From NCBI GenBank assembly GCA_009602725.1, contig WELB01000003.1, forward strand, positions 260,783-286,795: a stretch of 26,013 nucleotides of DNA. The letters are read 5' to 3'. The position numbers and the translations under genes were made by a program. The stretch comes from Spirogloea muscicola (taxonomy: Eukaryota > Streptophyta > Zygnematophyceae > Spirogloeales > Spirogloeaceae). Shown here piece by piece: positions 10,884 through 21,194 of the stretch (position 1 is the stretch's first letter; the number at the start of each line of letters is the position of its first letter). The notes under the pieces were generated by a model. That model did no database searches and had not been told where the DNA came from. It worked only from the letters and a program-made list of their open reading frames with translations.

Positions 10884-11265
10884 AGATCAGTGGTCCACTG
10901 TGTATTGCAAGACGTGCCTGGCTGTGTCCGCGGCGACACCAAGCAAGAGGCTCCTGCTCACACGGGCGATCTTCATGCCTGCATAAGGGCTGCCTCCGGA
11001 GCCGTGTGGCTGTCGAGTCGCAAGGTCTGCGTAGACCCGTTTTGGCATCGGTGCTGGCCGGAGCCGGCGGGCCGGCGCCGGTGCATCGGCCGGGCAGCTC
11101 CGCGCCAGGCGCGCCGCGAATGCCGCCGCGGAATGCGGTGGCGGAGGGGAGGATGAGGAGGGGGGGGGGAAGGGGACTGCCGCTCCACAGTCCCCTTTAC
11201 ACAGCTGCCTTTTAAATCCTCCGTTTGATACTAAGAGAAAGCTGTTCCAAGGAAACAACTCTCTT

Positions 11266-11299
11266 AACGTCAGGCAATGGCTGTGAGAGGCCCAGCCCA
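11266..11299 (+). repeat. Dispersed repeat copy, related to 21866-21898 and the array at 22978-23151
   Basis: Contains GGCAATGGCTGTGAGAGG. Against the reverse complement of 21866-21898, it differs by two substitutions and one 1-nt indel over 34 bp. The core GGCNATGGCTGTGA also recurs in the ~50-bp tandem units near 23.0 kb. Confidence 0.6.
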
Positions 11300-11360
11300 G
11301 AGGAATGTTAACAGCTTAACAGCTGCAGCCGCTGCCTTTGACCGACTGTTAAGAAAGTGG

Positions 11361-11383
11361 CTAAAATGACCTACATTTTAGCT
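11361..11383. other. 9-bp perfect hairpin next to the gap
   Basis: GCTAAAATG (11361-11369), loop ACCTA, CATTTTAGC (11375-11383). It lies 27 bp before the N run. Confidence 0.5.
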
Positions 11384-11410
11384 GCGCTTCCCTCCCCACC
11401 CCCCCCCCCC

Positions 11411-11804
11411 NNNNNNNNNNNNNNNNNNNNNNNNNNNNNNNNNNNNNNNNNNNNNNNNNNNNNNNNNNNNNNNNNNNNNNNNNNNNNNNNNNNNNNNNNN
11501 NNNNNNNNNNNNNNNNNNNNNNNNNNNNNNNNNNNNNNNNNNNNNNNNNNNNNNNNNNNNNNNNNNNNNNNNNNNNNNNNNNNNNNNNNNNNNNNNNNNN
11601 NNNNNNNNNNNNNNNNNNNNNNNNNNNNNNNNNNNNNNNNNNNNNNNNNNNNNNNNNNNNNNNNNNNNNNNNNNNNNNNNNNNNNNNNNNNNNNNNNNNN
11701 NNNNNNNNNNNNNNNNNNNNNNNNNNNNNNNNNNNNNNNNNNNNNNNNNNNNNNNNNNNNNNNNNNNNNNNNNNNNNNNNNNNNNNNNNNNNNNNNNNNN
11801 NNNN
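11411..11804. other. Assembly gap (394 N)
   Basis: The run of N begins right after a poly-C tract and hides the 5' end and promoter of the transporter gene. Frames crossing it are meaningless. Confidence 1.
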
Positions 11805-13179
11805 TGCGGCGGCGGTGCCGAGCACGGTGCGGGGCGTGCCGCAGCGCTACGTGACGGTGGCGCTGACGTTCCTGTGCACCAGCGTGTGCTACGTGGAGCG
11901 CGTGGGGTTCAGCCTGGCGTTCACGGCGGCGGCCAGCCGCGAGGGCGTGGGGCAGGCCACCAAGGGCTGGGTGCTCAGCGCCTTCTACTACGGCTACGCC
12001 AGCAGCCAGGTACCCGGCGGCTGGGCCGCCCAGAAGCTCGGCGGCCGCCGCGTGCTGCTCGCCTCCTTCGTCCTCTGGGCTGCCACCTGCGCCGCCACGC
12101 CCGCCGCCGCCGGCCCGCTGCCCGCGGTCGTCGCCGCGCGCCTGCTGGTGGGCGCCGCCCAGGGCTTCATCTTCCCGTCCATCCACACCGTGCTGGCGCA
12201 GTGGATCCCGCCCCACGAGCGCTCCCGCGCCGTCTCGCTCACCACGTCCGGCATGTACTTTGGCGCCGCTGCCGCCATGGCCGCGCTGCCCGACATCGTC
12301 GCCCGTCGCGGGCCCGGCTCCGTCTTCCTGCTCGTCGCCGGGCTCGGCGCCGCCTGGGCCGTGCTCTGGGCGCAGCTCGCCACCGACCCGCCCGGCGGCG
12401 CCACCGGCTTCCCCGCCGCCGTGTTGCTGGGCAGCGCCGCCGACAAGACCGAGAACGGCGGGCACGACACGGAGCACGGCGGGATGGGCGGCGGCGCCGC
12501 TGGCAACACCAGCCCCATCCGCGTGCGCCGCCCGCCCGCCAACAAGATCCCCTGGGCGCGCATCATGGCCTCGCGCGCCGTGTGGGCCATCGTGGTCAAC
12601 AACTTCACCTTCCACTACGCGCTCTACGTGCTCATGAACTGGCTCCCCACCTACTTCGAGCAGGGGCTCAAGGCCGACCTCGCCGTCATGGGCCTCTCCA
12701 AGATGCTGCCCTACTTCGTCATGTTCATCTTCTCCAACGTCGGAGGCGTCATCGCCGACCACCTCATCACGCGCCGCATTTTCTCCGTCACATACACCCG
12801 CAAGCTGCTCAACACCATCGGCTTTCTGGCCGCTGCCGCCGCCCTGCTCATGATGCCCTCCCTCAACTCCGTCCCTGGGACCATCTTCTGCTCCTCAGTG
12901 GCGCTCGGCGCCTGCGCGCTCGCCCGCGCAGGCTTTGCCGTCAACCACATGGACATTGCTCCCCGCTATGCCGGCATCGTCATGGGCGTTTCCAACACCG
13001 CCGGTACCATTGCTGGTGTTGTGGGCGTCGCTGCCACAGGTCTCATCCTTGAGGGCTCTCCCGACGGCGGCGCCGACGCCGAGGCGTGGAAGCTGGTCTT
13101 CGGCACGCCCGCCGGCCTGTGTATATTTACAGCCCTCATCTTCTGCCTGTTTGCAACAGGCGAGAGGGTTTTTGACTGA
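11805..13179 (+). CDS. PHT4;6/ANTR-like anion (phosphate) transporter, MFS/SLC17 type, 5' partial
   Basis: One uninterrupted exon of about 457 codons, stop TGA at 13177-13179. It begins in frame after the gap with AAAVPSTVRG. Family members start only a few residues before the VPQRYVTVALTF segment, so little is missing. Motifs in order: VPQRY...CYVERVGFS (first membrane helix), GYASSQVPGGWAAQKLGGRR (MFS motif A region), ARLLVGAAQGFIFPS, WIPPHERSRAVS, a Gly/His-rich cytosolic loop near the middle, then NWLPTYF, FSNVGGVIAD and GIVMGVSNT. The pattern fits 12 membrane helices. It best resembles plant PHT4;6, a Golgi phosphate transporter, rather than the plastid PHT4 members. Substrate and location are inferred. 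The long frame on the opposite strand is a GC artefact. Confidence 0.85.
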
Positions 13180-13241
13180 CCAATGCATCTCACAAGCAGG
13201 CAGCCCAATGGATCCCTCTAGGCTGCTAGTGTGAGAGCCGC

Positions 13242-13282
13242 AGTCAGCACCTGGCTGACTATGCTCGCAGCAAGCTGCGAGC
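13242..13282. other. Two back-to-back hairpins in the 3' UTR of the transporter gene
   Basis: First stem AGTCAGC/GCTGACT with loop ACCTG (13242-13260). Second stem GCTCGCAGC/GCTGCGAGC around AA (13263-13282). They start about 63 nt past the stop codon. Confidence 0.55.
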
Positions 13283-13321
13283 CCGACTCAAACCATTCTT
13301 CCGCTCCTAATGCGATATATA

Positions 13322-14934
13322 AGTTACATCAAGTTATAGAAGTTGCATCCGCCTCTCCATCTGCAAGATGATCCTACGTCTGAGCATCTCGTGACCAACC
13401 TTCCATCGGGGGCAATCAACACAAAGTACACATCTGCTTTTTTGCATTGGGCTTCTTTGGTTGGCCTGCTGCCGGTCAAGCCAAGTCGTATCCTGGTGAA
13501 GGGATACACGACTTTGCAGAGCGTGGCAATGTCTCGCGGGGCCATGGTCCAGCTGCTGCGTGAAGAGCTTGACCCATTAAGACATCAATTGAACTGGCAG
13601 GCTACTTGGACACTCAGGACAAATACCAGCCAGAATGGCTGTGCACCATGCATCTGGGTGTATGTATGTCCTGCTTGCACTGCCACGAAGTGCAGCCATG
13701 GTGCATTGCCATCGATTCTAAGTGGAGACTGGTAGATACTTACTGCCAAAGTCTGGCCATTCCTAGAGATGCACAACAACTGACGACTATCACCTGCCAG
13801 CAAAGAGTCTGCCGCTGCGAGCTCTCTATTGAGACTTCTCGTTGCCCCAGATTGTAGCCCAAGATTGCCCAAGATCCTCTACATCATTGTATTGCTTGGC
13901 CAGTGCCTGCTGCATCCCCAGCAAAGGAACCAGACCCGGGAGTGGCGCCCAGCCCTGGATGGGCTGTGTGGCTGTTCGAGCTAAAGTCCTTGTTACCTGC
14001 TTGTCAGGCAGGGAGGTACATTATAAGCGTAGGCATTTGATGGTACTCGCAGTGTGAGGAGCTGAAGGAGGTCTTGGCAATACAACGCTCATATGCTGTG
14101 AGCTTTGCACGCGAGGAGATCAGTGTGACATTATCACAACATCACAAGTAAGACGCCCAGTGCAGATGCAGCGGCCGCCAGCTTCTCATACCTGCCTCGT
14201 CTTCTTCTGGAGCCCCCAGCGGCGAGATGGCTTCCTCGAAGTCGGTGGCGTCCATGGCTGCGGGGAGTGGGCTAGCCAGGTCGTCCCGAGCCCCGAGGCC
14301 CCCCGCGACCTCAAGATCCTGAGGGCTAATCTCAGCACTCATATCGACGTCGGCGCCGGCATGCCTAACTGCCTTGTCGGCGTCATCACCAGCCCTGGGT
14401 ATACACACAGCGGCCGAGCATCAGGGCAGAGCCGTTGAAGGTGAGAGCGCAAAGGGCAGACGTGGTCACCAAGGGGAGGCCTCAGGCACTTCACTTCCCC
14501 GCCTTCAAGACAAGATAGCCCAACCATGAGGTCCGTTATATGGCTGCAGAGACGCTCAGCATCCAGCGGAGCACCGGCGCAGCATGACACAGCGTAAGCC
14601 CAGGACCAGGCTTGCAAGAAACAAGCTCGCCCCTTGAAGCTCGCCTCTCGCGCTCTACATTGACAATATTAGTACCTAGTGCTATGGATGATAAGGGCTG
14701 AGAAATTTGTACAAGGAGGCCTTCTTTATATGCAGCGCCTGCTAGAGATGACTGACTCGTGTTACGTTGTTTATCTTAGTTATGAAGACCTGGCGGAAGC
14801 CATCAGCCAGCTTCCGAGGCTGCAGGCCAAGGGCAACGGTGAGGGAGGGCATACGCGTCCTGGCCGCCGGGGCTGCTACTGTAGTCGTAGGGGATGGCGC
14901 TATGACCCGCCGCCACGTAGCTCCCGGCCTCCAT
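13322..14934 (-). CDS. Hypothetical gene, partial model; weak NECAP-like resemblance
   Basis: Three exons fit in phase: 14934-14855, 14394-14192 and 14072-13997. ATG at 14934 gives MEAGSYVAAGHSAIPYDYSS, then an acidic low-complexity part ending GAPEEDEA, then LLQLLTLRVPSNAYAYNVPP. The last piece recalls the first strand of the NECAP (adaptin-ear-binding coat-associated) PHear domain, where a short hydrophobic strand precedes an aromatic-x-aromatic-x-I/V-PP motif. Downstream there is a consensus donor (GTAAGTAT, near 13744) after RQLLCISRNGQTLA. A frame with VYFVLIAPDGR at about 13400 recalls the family's RYFVLRIEDG. I could not join these later pieces cleanly, and the expected C-terminal half of the domain is absent before 13322. 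It may be a diverged gene, a truncated one, or something else. The start and first three exons are the firmest part; exon 3 uses an unusual AAG acceptor. Confidence 0.35.
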
Positions 14935-15898
14935 CTACCTCCCGCCGCCGCCGAGGCCCGGCGCCGATCAGCTCGGGCCGATGACTCCGTGGCCCGCGCT
15001 GCAGCTGGCTCGCACGCCGTCTGGCCGACGCCGAGCTCGGCAACGCGGCGGCCATCACCTCAGCGGCCGGCGGTGGCAGCGGCACGACGACCGCGCTGAC
15101 TCGAGCGGCAGAGAAGGGCCTGACGTCCCGACCGGCGCTTGCCGGCCACGCCCCCGACCCAGCCGCGGCGCTCCTCGCGTCGCCCGCCGGGAGCCGCCGT
15201 GCTGCGGCTCTGCGGAAGCGCCGCGGCCGCCNTCTCGCGGCGGCTGTCCCGGCGGGGTTTGCGGCGGTGGGGGCGCCGCGGCGAGGGAGCGGCGACGGCA
15301 CGGCGGCGAGCCCTGCGACGACCGCTCGGGGATGGTTATTGTGTATTCAGCTTGGTGGGTTACTATTCCACTCGGCCATTAAACCTTGAGACCCCTGTTC
15401 CTACTGTACTAGGTGTTTCGTGAGCTGCTTAGTCTCTTTTCGTGTTTGATTATTGAACAAGCACTTGCAGAAGTCGATGGAGAATGACTCGTCCTACTAG
15501 ACTGACCAGTGGAAGACTACTTCCGAGGCAAGTCTTAGAGTGCAACGAGAGAGATATCAAGTAGTGGTCAACCATGCGATGGATGATAGTACTGGGAAGA
15601 AAAGGATCCCATAGCACCAACTTCATGTCATGCCAATGAATTTGATTTCCCCTTGTGATGTATGTAACAGTCCAGTGCAATGGACCACGCCCAGAAATTT
15701 GTACAATACTCATCTCTTTTGTCTATTGTGTATCTTACATAACAAGGCAAAATCTGCATCTTCACGTTACAAAGGATGGGAGCAAGAGGCTACACAAGTT
15801 CAAAGTCTGGGGTTTGCTGGTGGGAAATGACTCGCAAGTACTAAGAGAGCTTCCTATCTGTAAGTAACAATAGCTGCAAAACTGGGAGCCAAGTTTCT
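14935..15898. other. GC-rich 5' flank of the hypothetical gene and 3' flank of the BTB gene
   Basis: 14940-15340 is strongly GC-rich, with one N at 15232. One plus-strand frame stays open across it (reading ...LADAELGNAAAITSAAGG...) and looks protein-like, but it has no ATG and no partner exon I can support. The likeliest reading is a GC-rich leader and promoter of the minus gene at 14934. 15345-15898 is ordinary-composition 3' UTR of the BTB gene. Confidence 0.4.
15767..15771 (-). terminator. UGUAA-type poly(A) signal of the BTB gene
   Basis: TGTAA on the minus strand about 128 nt past the stop codon at 15899-15901. A second TGTAA lies at 15735-15739. Either would suit a chlorophyte 3' UTR. 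Confidence 0.4.
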
Positions 15899-18800
15899 TC
15901 AGTGGAAGAATCCGTACAGCTCCAGAGAACATAGCGATAAGTGGTAAGGGTTGGACGCTGAAGTGGTCGGGGCCAGAAGTTTGATGCGCAGTATGCGGTA
16001 AGGTAGCAGTGCTTGTGCTCCAAACACCGGCCAGGAAGAATACTGTCCTGGTCGACATATTGTAGTATCTCCTTCGTGCAAACGTAGGTTGATCCAAGTC
16101 TCTCCATCCACAGACCCCTGACCTCGTTCACTCCGTCCCAAGATCAGTCAATCTGACTCAGCTGAAGCTCGTCCAGCGCAGATACAAGCAAAAGCTTAAA
16201 AATAGGCATTCACATGGAATAGAGGAAGTTGACACAGTGGCACATCACTGACCTGGAGACACCACGATCTCATGTAGTTGGTCGATCCATCTTGGCGCAC
16301 AGTATAGTAGTTGCAGATGAGCTGGATTGAGCACCAGGTGGAAGGTCTACTTTCAGAAGAAGTTCTGAAACCAAGTGACTAGCACAAGTAGCACAGTGAC
16401 ATTCACGGGCAACATCATCTTTTTGCTGACCTGATGCTCGGCTCCAAGATCCATCTTCCACCATGAGGTTGTTCTGTTGTCTTCATGACATTGACCAGCA
16501 AAAGAAGTGCACTGAAAGTGACAGGAATTGTCAAGCATAAGTAAGCATTGTTCAGTCAAACTTAGCAAAGAAGGTACAAGCAAGCTTTGTCTGCATTCAC
16601 TGGCATCACCTCTTACTCGACACAACCTACACACCAACTGTGATGATGCTTGTCTCTCACTACAGCAGAGGGCTGTTAGAAACCTGAAAGTGACCAGAGA
16701 CAAGAGTTTTGGGGTCTGTATATCTGGAGGGTGGGCTGCTTGCCGTTATTGTCAAATTCTGCAAGTCCAACATCATGATGTCAACATACAAAGGCTGCTC
16801 TACTGTTGCTTGCAGGCTCCTCAAAGCTATTGTGTCAACAATATACTCGCAGCCTATCTACCTGTCAAAATAGTGTAAGACACCACGGGTGGCAAAAGGA
16901 GCGTGCACCTTGATGAGCACAGGGTTCATCCATGAATGACGTCCATATGAAGTTCCTGCATAATAGCACACACCATTTTGATCGCCATCACAAATGTACA
17001 GAAGCTCCTTGAAAGTTGAAAGACGTCTGCAGAAGCGAAAGCTGCAGTCTTGCATGTAGACTACATGCCCATCTGCGTCAATGTTCAACGGTTGCCAGCT
17101 CCTCCTGCAAGAGTAGAAGATCAGAGGCTCAGCCGCAATGGTAGATACTACATCCAAATATCAGGCACCCACTCGTTGTTCATTAAGCACATCCTCTCAA
17201 GGAGGCCTAGCATCCAGCACAGTCCACACATAAGCAAGACCAAGAGCTCAAGCTCGAGCTCTTCCATAATATAAAGTTCAATAGTCTGGGTTAAGCCTTA
17301 AAATTGGAGTTTCATTTCAGTCCTACTCATTCTCAGAGTTGTTGGCCTGGTCCAGCGCTAGGTATTGAAGAGCTTCGGCAATCTGAATAAGTACAGAAAG
17401 AGCACAGGAACACAAATATGACAAGCAGCATTTGCGTCAAGTAGGAGGAGGAGCACTTCAACAGTTGGGAAGCGGAATATTCCTCCTAGACTTCCAGACA
17501 TATGGTAAGTGCAGACTTGAATTAGCAATGTGCAGCATTGGCCGATACATTATATGCGCAGGGCTGTAAGAGGCACATGATGGCAGCTCACTAAGTCTTG
17601 TAGCACAGGTATCTTGTCTGCAAGACATGAAGCTCGCAACTGCAATCACAGTCACCATTAAGATGAGGCCAGTCCTAGAGCTTGTATTGTGGAGCCAGTC
17701 AAGCTACTATGAGTACAACCACCGTGTGCAAACAGCAATTGAAAATACCCGACTGCAACAGCACCTCACAACCACAAGTGTGAGTTGCAGAGAGTCCATA
17801 CAAAGAGAAGAAGTGCAAGTGGCATGGAGGGAAATCGGACAAATTGCAGTATTTGTTCCAGTGCCCCTTCTCGCTCTTTAAGAGCAGTAACACTTCGTTC
17901 CTCCAACCAGACACTTGCATCCTGCCAGCAACCTATTTCATCGGCATCGCAGGCCCAGATGAAAGCGGCATCTAGCACTTTCTCTTCTGCTGTAACCTGG
18001 AGGTGCGCATTCTGTCAACAAATTGGCAGCCATAACCTTTCAGAGGGTGGACTTCTGATACTGCCAAGGTAGTACTGTCTTCATCATGTGATGACAGGTC
18101 TCACTTTGAAACGAGCTTCTGGATTATTCTAAGAATGTAGCATCCTATCTGAAGAATTGTATGAGTGCACATAAGTATGTTGCCCACCTGGAATATCCTG
18201 GCTACACTTGATGCTTCAAGGTTCCGGAAATCGTTTGCTGGAGAAGTGGTACAGTAATCGAAGTGCTTTGCACAGCACTCTTCACAAGCCTCTTCCAAAG
18301 CAGTACAGGAGGGTGTGGCAGCTGCAACTTGGAGGATATTGCATGCAGAGTCCTGGCAAAGTACCACGTGCTGGTGAGCTGCAGGTACAGGGCTTTGCAC
18401 AGTGCCACCAGTTGCTTCGCAGTGCCTCTAGTGAACTGCACGTCATCTTCTTGCTCGAACCTGCCTGGCTTATGTACACACAATACAGTACAAGGGAACC
18501 AAAGTATGCATTTGCTCAGCACGTGTGACATGCTGCCATAGTATGAAGCGCTTGGTTAGATTGCCTTGCTTACAATGAGGCGTTTTTCAAACAGTCTGGA
18601 TATGGGATCATGAGCCACATTCCGCACCTGAGTTACATATTTTAATAGTAGGTTGCAGCAAGCGTGCTGTAAAGGCCACACCAGGAAGCAGTGGGCTAGT
18701 GAAAGCACAGACAGCAGAATAGCCTCAACATTGCTGCCTCCCCTGTCTAGCAGACTTCCACTGTATAAAAAGTGAATCATTGTCATGACTGCCTCTGGTG

Positions 18801-21050
18801 ATGCATCAGAGAGATGTATAACCTTGGTTCTGCTCTCCTGCATGCCATTTGCAAGCATCTGCAATGCACATAACACAAGTGCATGGTGTTCAAGTGAATG
18901 TGCTCCGGTGTCATACTCAATGGCAGTACTCAAATCAGCACTTTGCATTGGTGGCGTTTTCCATAAATGAGCTGACGGTGGTGAGCAAACACATCTTAAA
19001 CAACCAGCACTTGACAGATCAGGCACACCAGAAATGACCATTATACCATTGCTCGCTGTTGGTCTGGCAACCATTGCAGCCAAGGCTCTCAATGTCTAAC
19101 GTCAAGCAGGGCCTTACCCTCGCAAAGGCAGGGCTCCAGGCACTCAGGACCACGCTGTGGACTCGGCTAACAAACATACCGCCCTCAAGAGCGAGGGACA
19201 CATCACAGTAATGGCCTGATCTCTGGAGCTCCTGCAACTTGCGTGTGTCCACGGGGATGTATGCCATTTGACCCAGGCTATCAGTGTTGCTTGTGGTTGT
19301 CACATATGCCATATCAATAGGATCTCTGTCTGAAGCCAAAGCACCTGTCATGCCAAGCGCACCAAGCCAAAGACATACTGTAGCAGCATAAGGTGGACTG
19401 AGTCATTGCCAATGAGATACCGAATCAGATAGTTATCTGGTAGGCCAGACTCACCACTTCTGCTCTGACCGCCTGCAGGAGAAGAGGAAGAAAGTTGCTC
19501 TTCACATTGTTGGACCAATGTTGGTACTCCAAATTCCTCAGCAAGCTCCCGCAGCTCTTCCAAGCGCTCCTTGTGGACCTGACATGCACAGGCCAGACTA
19601 TATCCTGTTAAGGTTCACTTGAAAAGACGACTGTGCTGCTCACAGAAATAAATTCCTGCTTGCAAGATCCGATTGCTGCTCTCTTAGAGTAAGAGATCCT
19701 GCAGGTACTTATCACCCAGACCTTGTGGAACCCGACATACCTTCAGAGTTCCTCGATATAGATACTGTAAAAGAGCAAGAATGACCTCTGGATTCACAGA
19801 AGGCAACCTCACAACCTCCATGCTGGCTTTGTCATCAGCTGAAATGTCCTGGAAGTACGCGCAGGTGCAGACCAGCACCACTCGGTGGGCAAAGATCTTC
19901 CTTCCAGATGGTCCCACAACGAACTTCATGTCCAATCACATAGAAAGCCGACCATTGGTGTCAGTTGCATACTACGTCCACAACTTGCTGCAGCGTCATA
20001 GTCATAGTCTGCAGATATCAAACAAAAAGTCCAGAATACTCAAGCCAAATAGGGCTTCATCCAGTGGACTGTACCTGCATATCAGCAAGGTCGGTTGAAT
20101 ACAGAAGGTGCTCAAGGCTGAAAGTGGAGCACAGCTCTTGTCTTGGTTCGGCAGTGCTCGGGCTAATCGGACCCTTGACCTGAATGTCCCTGTACCCGAC
20201 ATGCTTGTCCCAACTGGATAGCCCAACGTATTGCAAGGCCCTGTTGGGGTCTGGATCCTCCCATCTGTGGACAACCCCATGTCCCGCCTCTCCCCGGCCA
20301 ATGGATATCACACCATTCCTGCCAGAATCGCGCGCATAGATAAGCATGGGCCTCAGACTGCTATGTCGCTGAATACATCCTGGCTCTGAGAGAAACACCT
20401 GGGTGACTCGCTTGCAACATCTTTGGTAGGAATGTGTTGGGGTGAAGTCAACACGGCTACCAAAACAGTAAGTAGTGGGACACAAGCAGGCAGCACACAG
20501 CCCACAGTAATGCATGACCGTGCTTGATCACCAGAGGCTGATCATAGCTGGCGCCATACATTATATTGATCCAGTAGCGCTCGAACTGAGTCGGGCTGAT
20601 GACCATCCCGGGCAAATCGACAACCGGCTGCCCGTCGACCTCAATCTGCAAAGATGGACTACAAATTCAACAACTTGCACAGCACATGTTCTCGCCCTCG
20701 TGAACCTGAGCAGGACGTGAATATGAAGCCCCTCCACGGCTCTCTGTCTCGACCTCTGTCACCATCAGTCACCGTCATGTTGGCATTCTGATGGTTGCGG
20801 GGGATCAGACCTTGAGCCGCTGATTGCGGTGACTGCCGAGCACGACGGTGTAACCGCGGGCGGTGTCGGTGCAGTAGTGGCGAGAGCCACCGGTGTCGGC
20901 ACGGAAGACCACGGTGACGTCGTTCTCCGCGCGGGCCTCGAAGCACACGCAGCCGCGGCCCGGCGCGGGGAACTGCAGGTCCTTGCCCGACAGCCACGCG
21001 ACCTCGAACGGAGGCACCACCAGGACGCTGTTGGACGCGACGCGAGTCAT
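15899..21050 (-). CDS. Double-BTB, BACK and F5/8-type-C (discoidin) domain protein, At2g30600 type
   Basis: Sixteen exons in transcript order: 21050-20811, 20645-20560, 20318-20075, 19923-19741, 19578-19455, 19344-19118, 18858-18628, 18352-18188, 17996-17802, 17639-17592, 17382-17327, 17026-16909, 16758-16684, 16511-16431, 16321-16253, 16117-15899. All phases agree, giving 786 residues, close to the ~800 of the plant protein. Residues 10-165 resemble the Methyltransf_FA-like domain (ENDVTVVFR...GYTVVLGSHRN; QYVGLSSWDKHVGYRD). BTB 1 spans about 191-290 (KIFAHRVVL...LLQYLYRGTL). BTB 2 spans about 335-445 (HYCDVSLALEGG...SPEAVMTMIHFLYSG). A BACK region spans about 446-580 (CAKHFDYCTT; AEEKVLDAAFIWACDA). 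The C-terminal discoidin-like domain spans about 600-786 (FKELLYICDGDQNGV; GTSYGRHSW; SSWPVFGAQALLPYR; CSLELYGFF). BTB proteins often act as cullin-3 adaptors; the substrate is unknown. The exon at 19923 uses a rare AAG acceptor. Confidence 0.88.
17242..17263. other. 8-bp inverted repeat in a BTB-gene intron
   Basis: AAGAGCTC (17242-17249) and GAGCTCTT (17256-17263) around a 6-nt spacer, in the intron between the exons 17327-17382 and 16909-17026. No function is implied. Confidence 0.4.
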
Positions 21051-21057
21051 GGCCGGC

Positions 21058-21099
21058 CGCCGCCGCCGCCGCCGCCGCCGTCGCCGCCGCACCGCCGCC
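21058..21099. repeat. (CCG)n tract in the BTB-gene leader
   Basis: A near-pure GCC/CCG trinucleotide run immediately 5' of the BTB start codon, ending at an ambiguous base (N at 21100). If kept in frame it would encode poly-Arg or poly-Gly, but the conserved protein begins at the ATG at 21050. Confidence 0.7.
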
Positions 21100-21160
21100 N
21101 GGCGGAGCGTGCCGAGCCTGCCCGGGGCGACCCGTCCTGCGCAGCCCCCGGAGCCGGCGC

Positions 21161-21166
21161 CACGTG
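21161..21166. promoter_or_regulatory. G-box-like CACGTG upstream of the BTB gene
   Basis: CACGTG, within CACGTGTC, lies about 111 bp upstream of the BTB start codon. In plants this is a bZIP/bHLH binding core. A single 6-mer is weak evidence. Confidence 0.25.
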
Positions 21167-21194
21167 TCAGCTAAGTGGGGCCGGCTGGCTGCAG

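Larger units (their letters stand above)
10884..11410. other. 5-FCL 3' flank up to the assembly gap, no gene seen
   Basis: Contains the 3' UTR of 5-FCL, a copy of a dispersed repeat (11266-11299), a 9-bp hairpin (11361-11383) and a C-run at the gap edge. Frames open here have no family motif. Confidence 0.5.

Noticed and set aside
11371-12762. 463-codon frame antisense to the transporter and crossing the N gap
   Set aside because: It is the mirror of a GC-rich coding exon and includes the gap. Its Gly/Ala/His-rich product has no domain, while the plus strand encodes a clear MFS protein.
13343-13857. Plus-strand frames of 130 and 83 codons in 13.3-13.9 kb
   Set aside because: They lack splice partners and motifs, and run opposite a minus-strand region with better exon signals.
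14779-14838. Plus-strand exon-like segment reading YEDLAEAISQLPRLQAKGN with good splice borders
   Set aside because: No in-phase partner exon was found on either side. It is antisense to the first intron of the better-supported minus gene.
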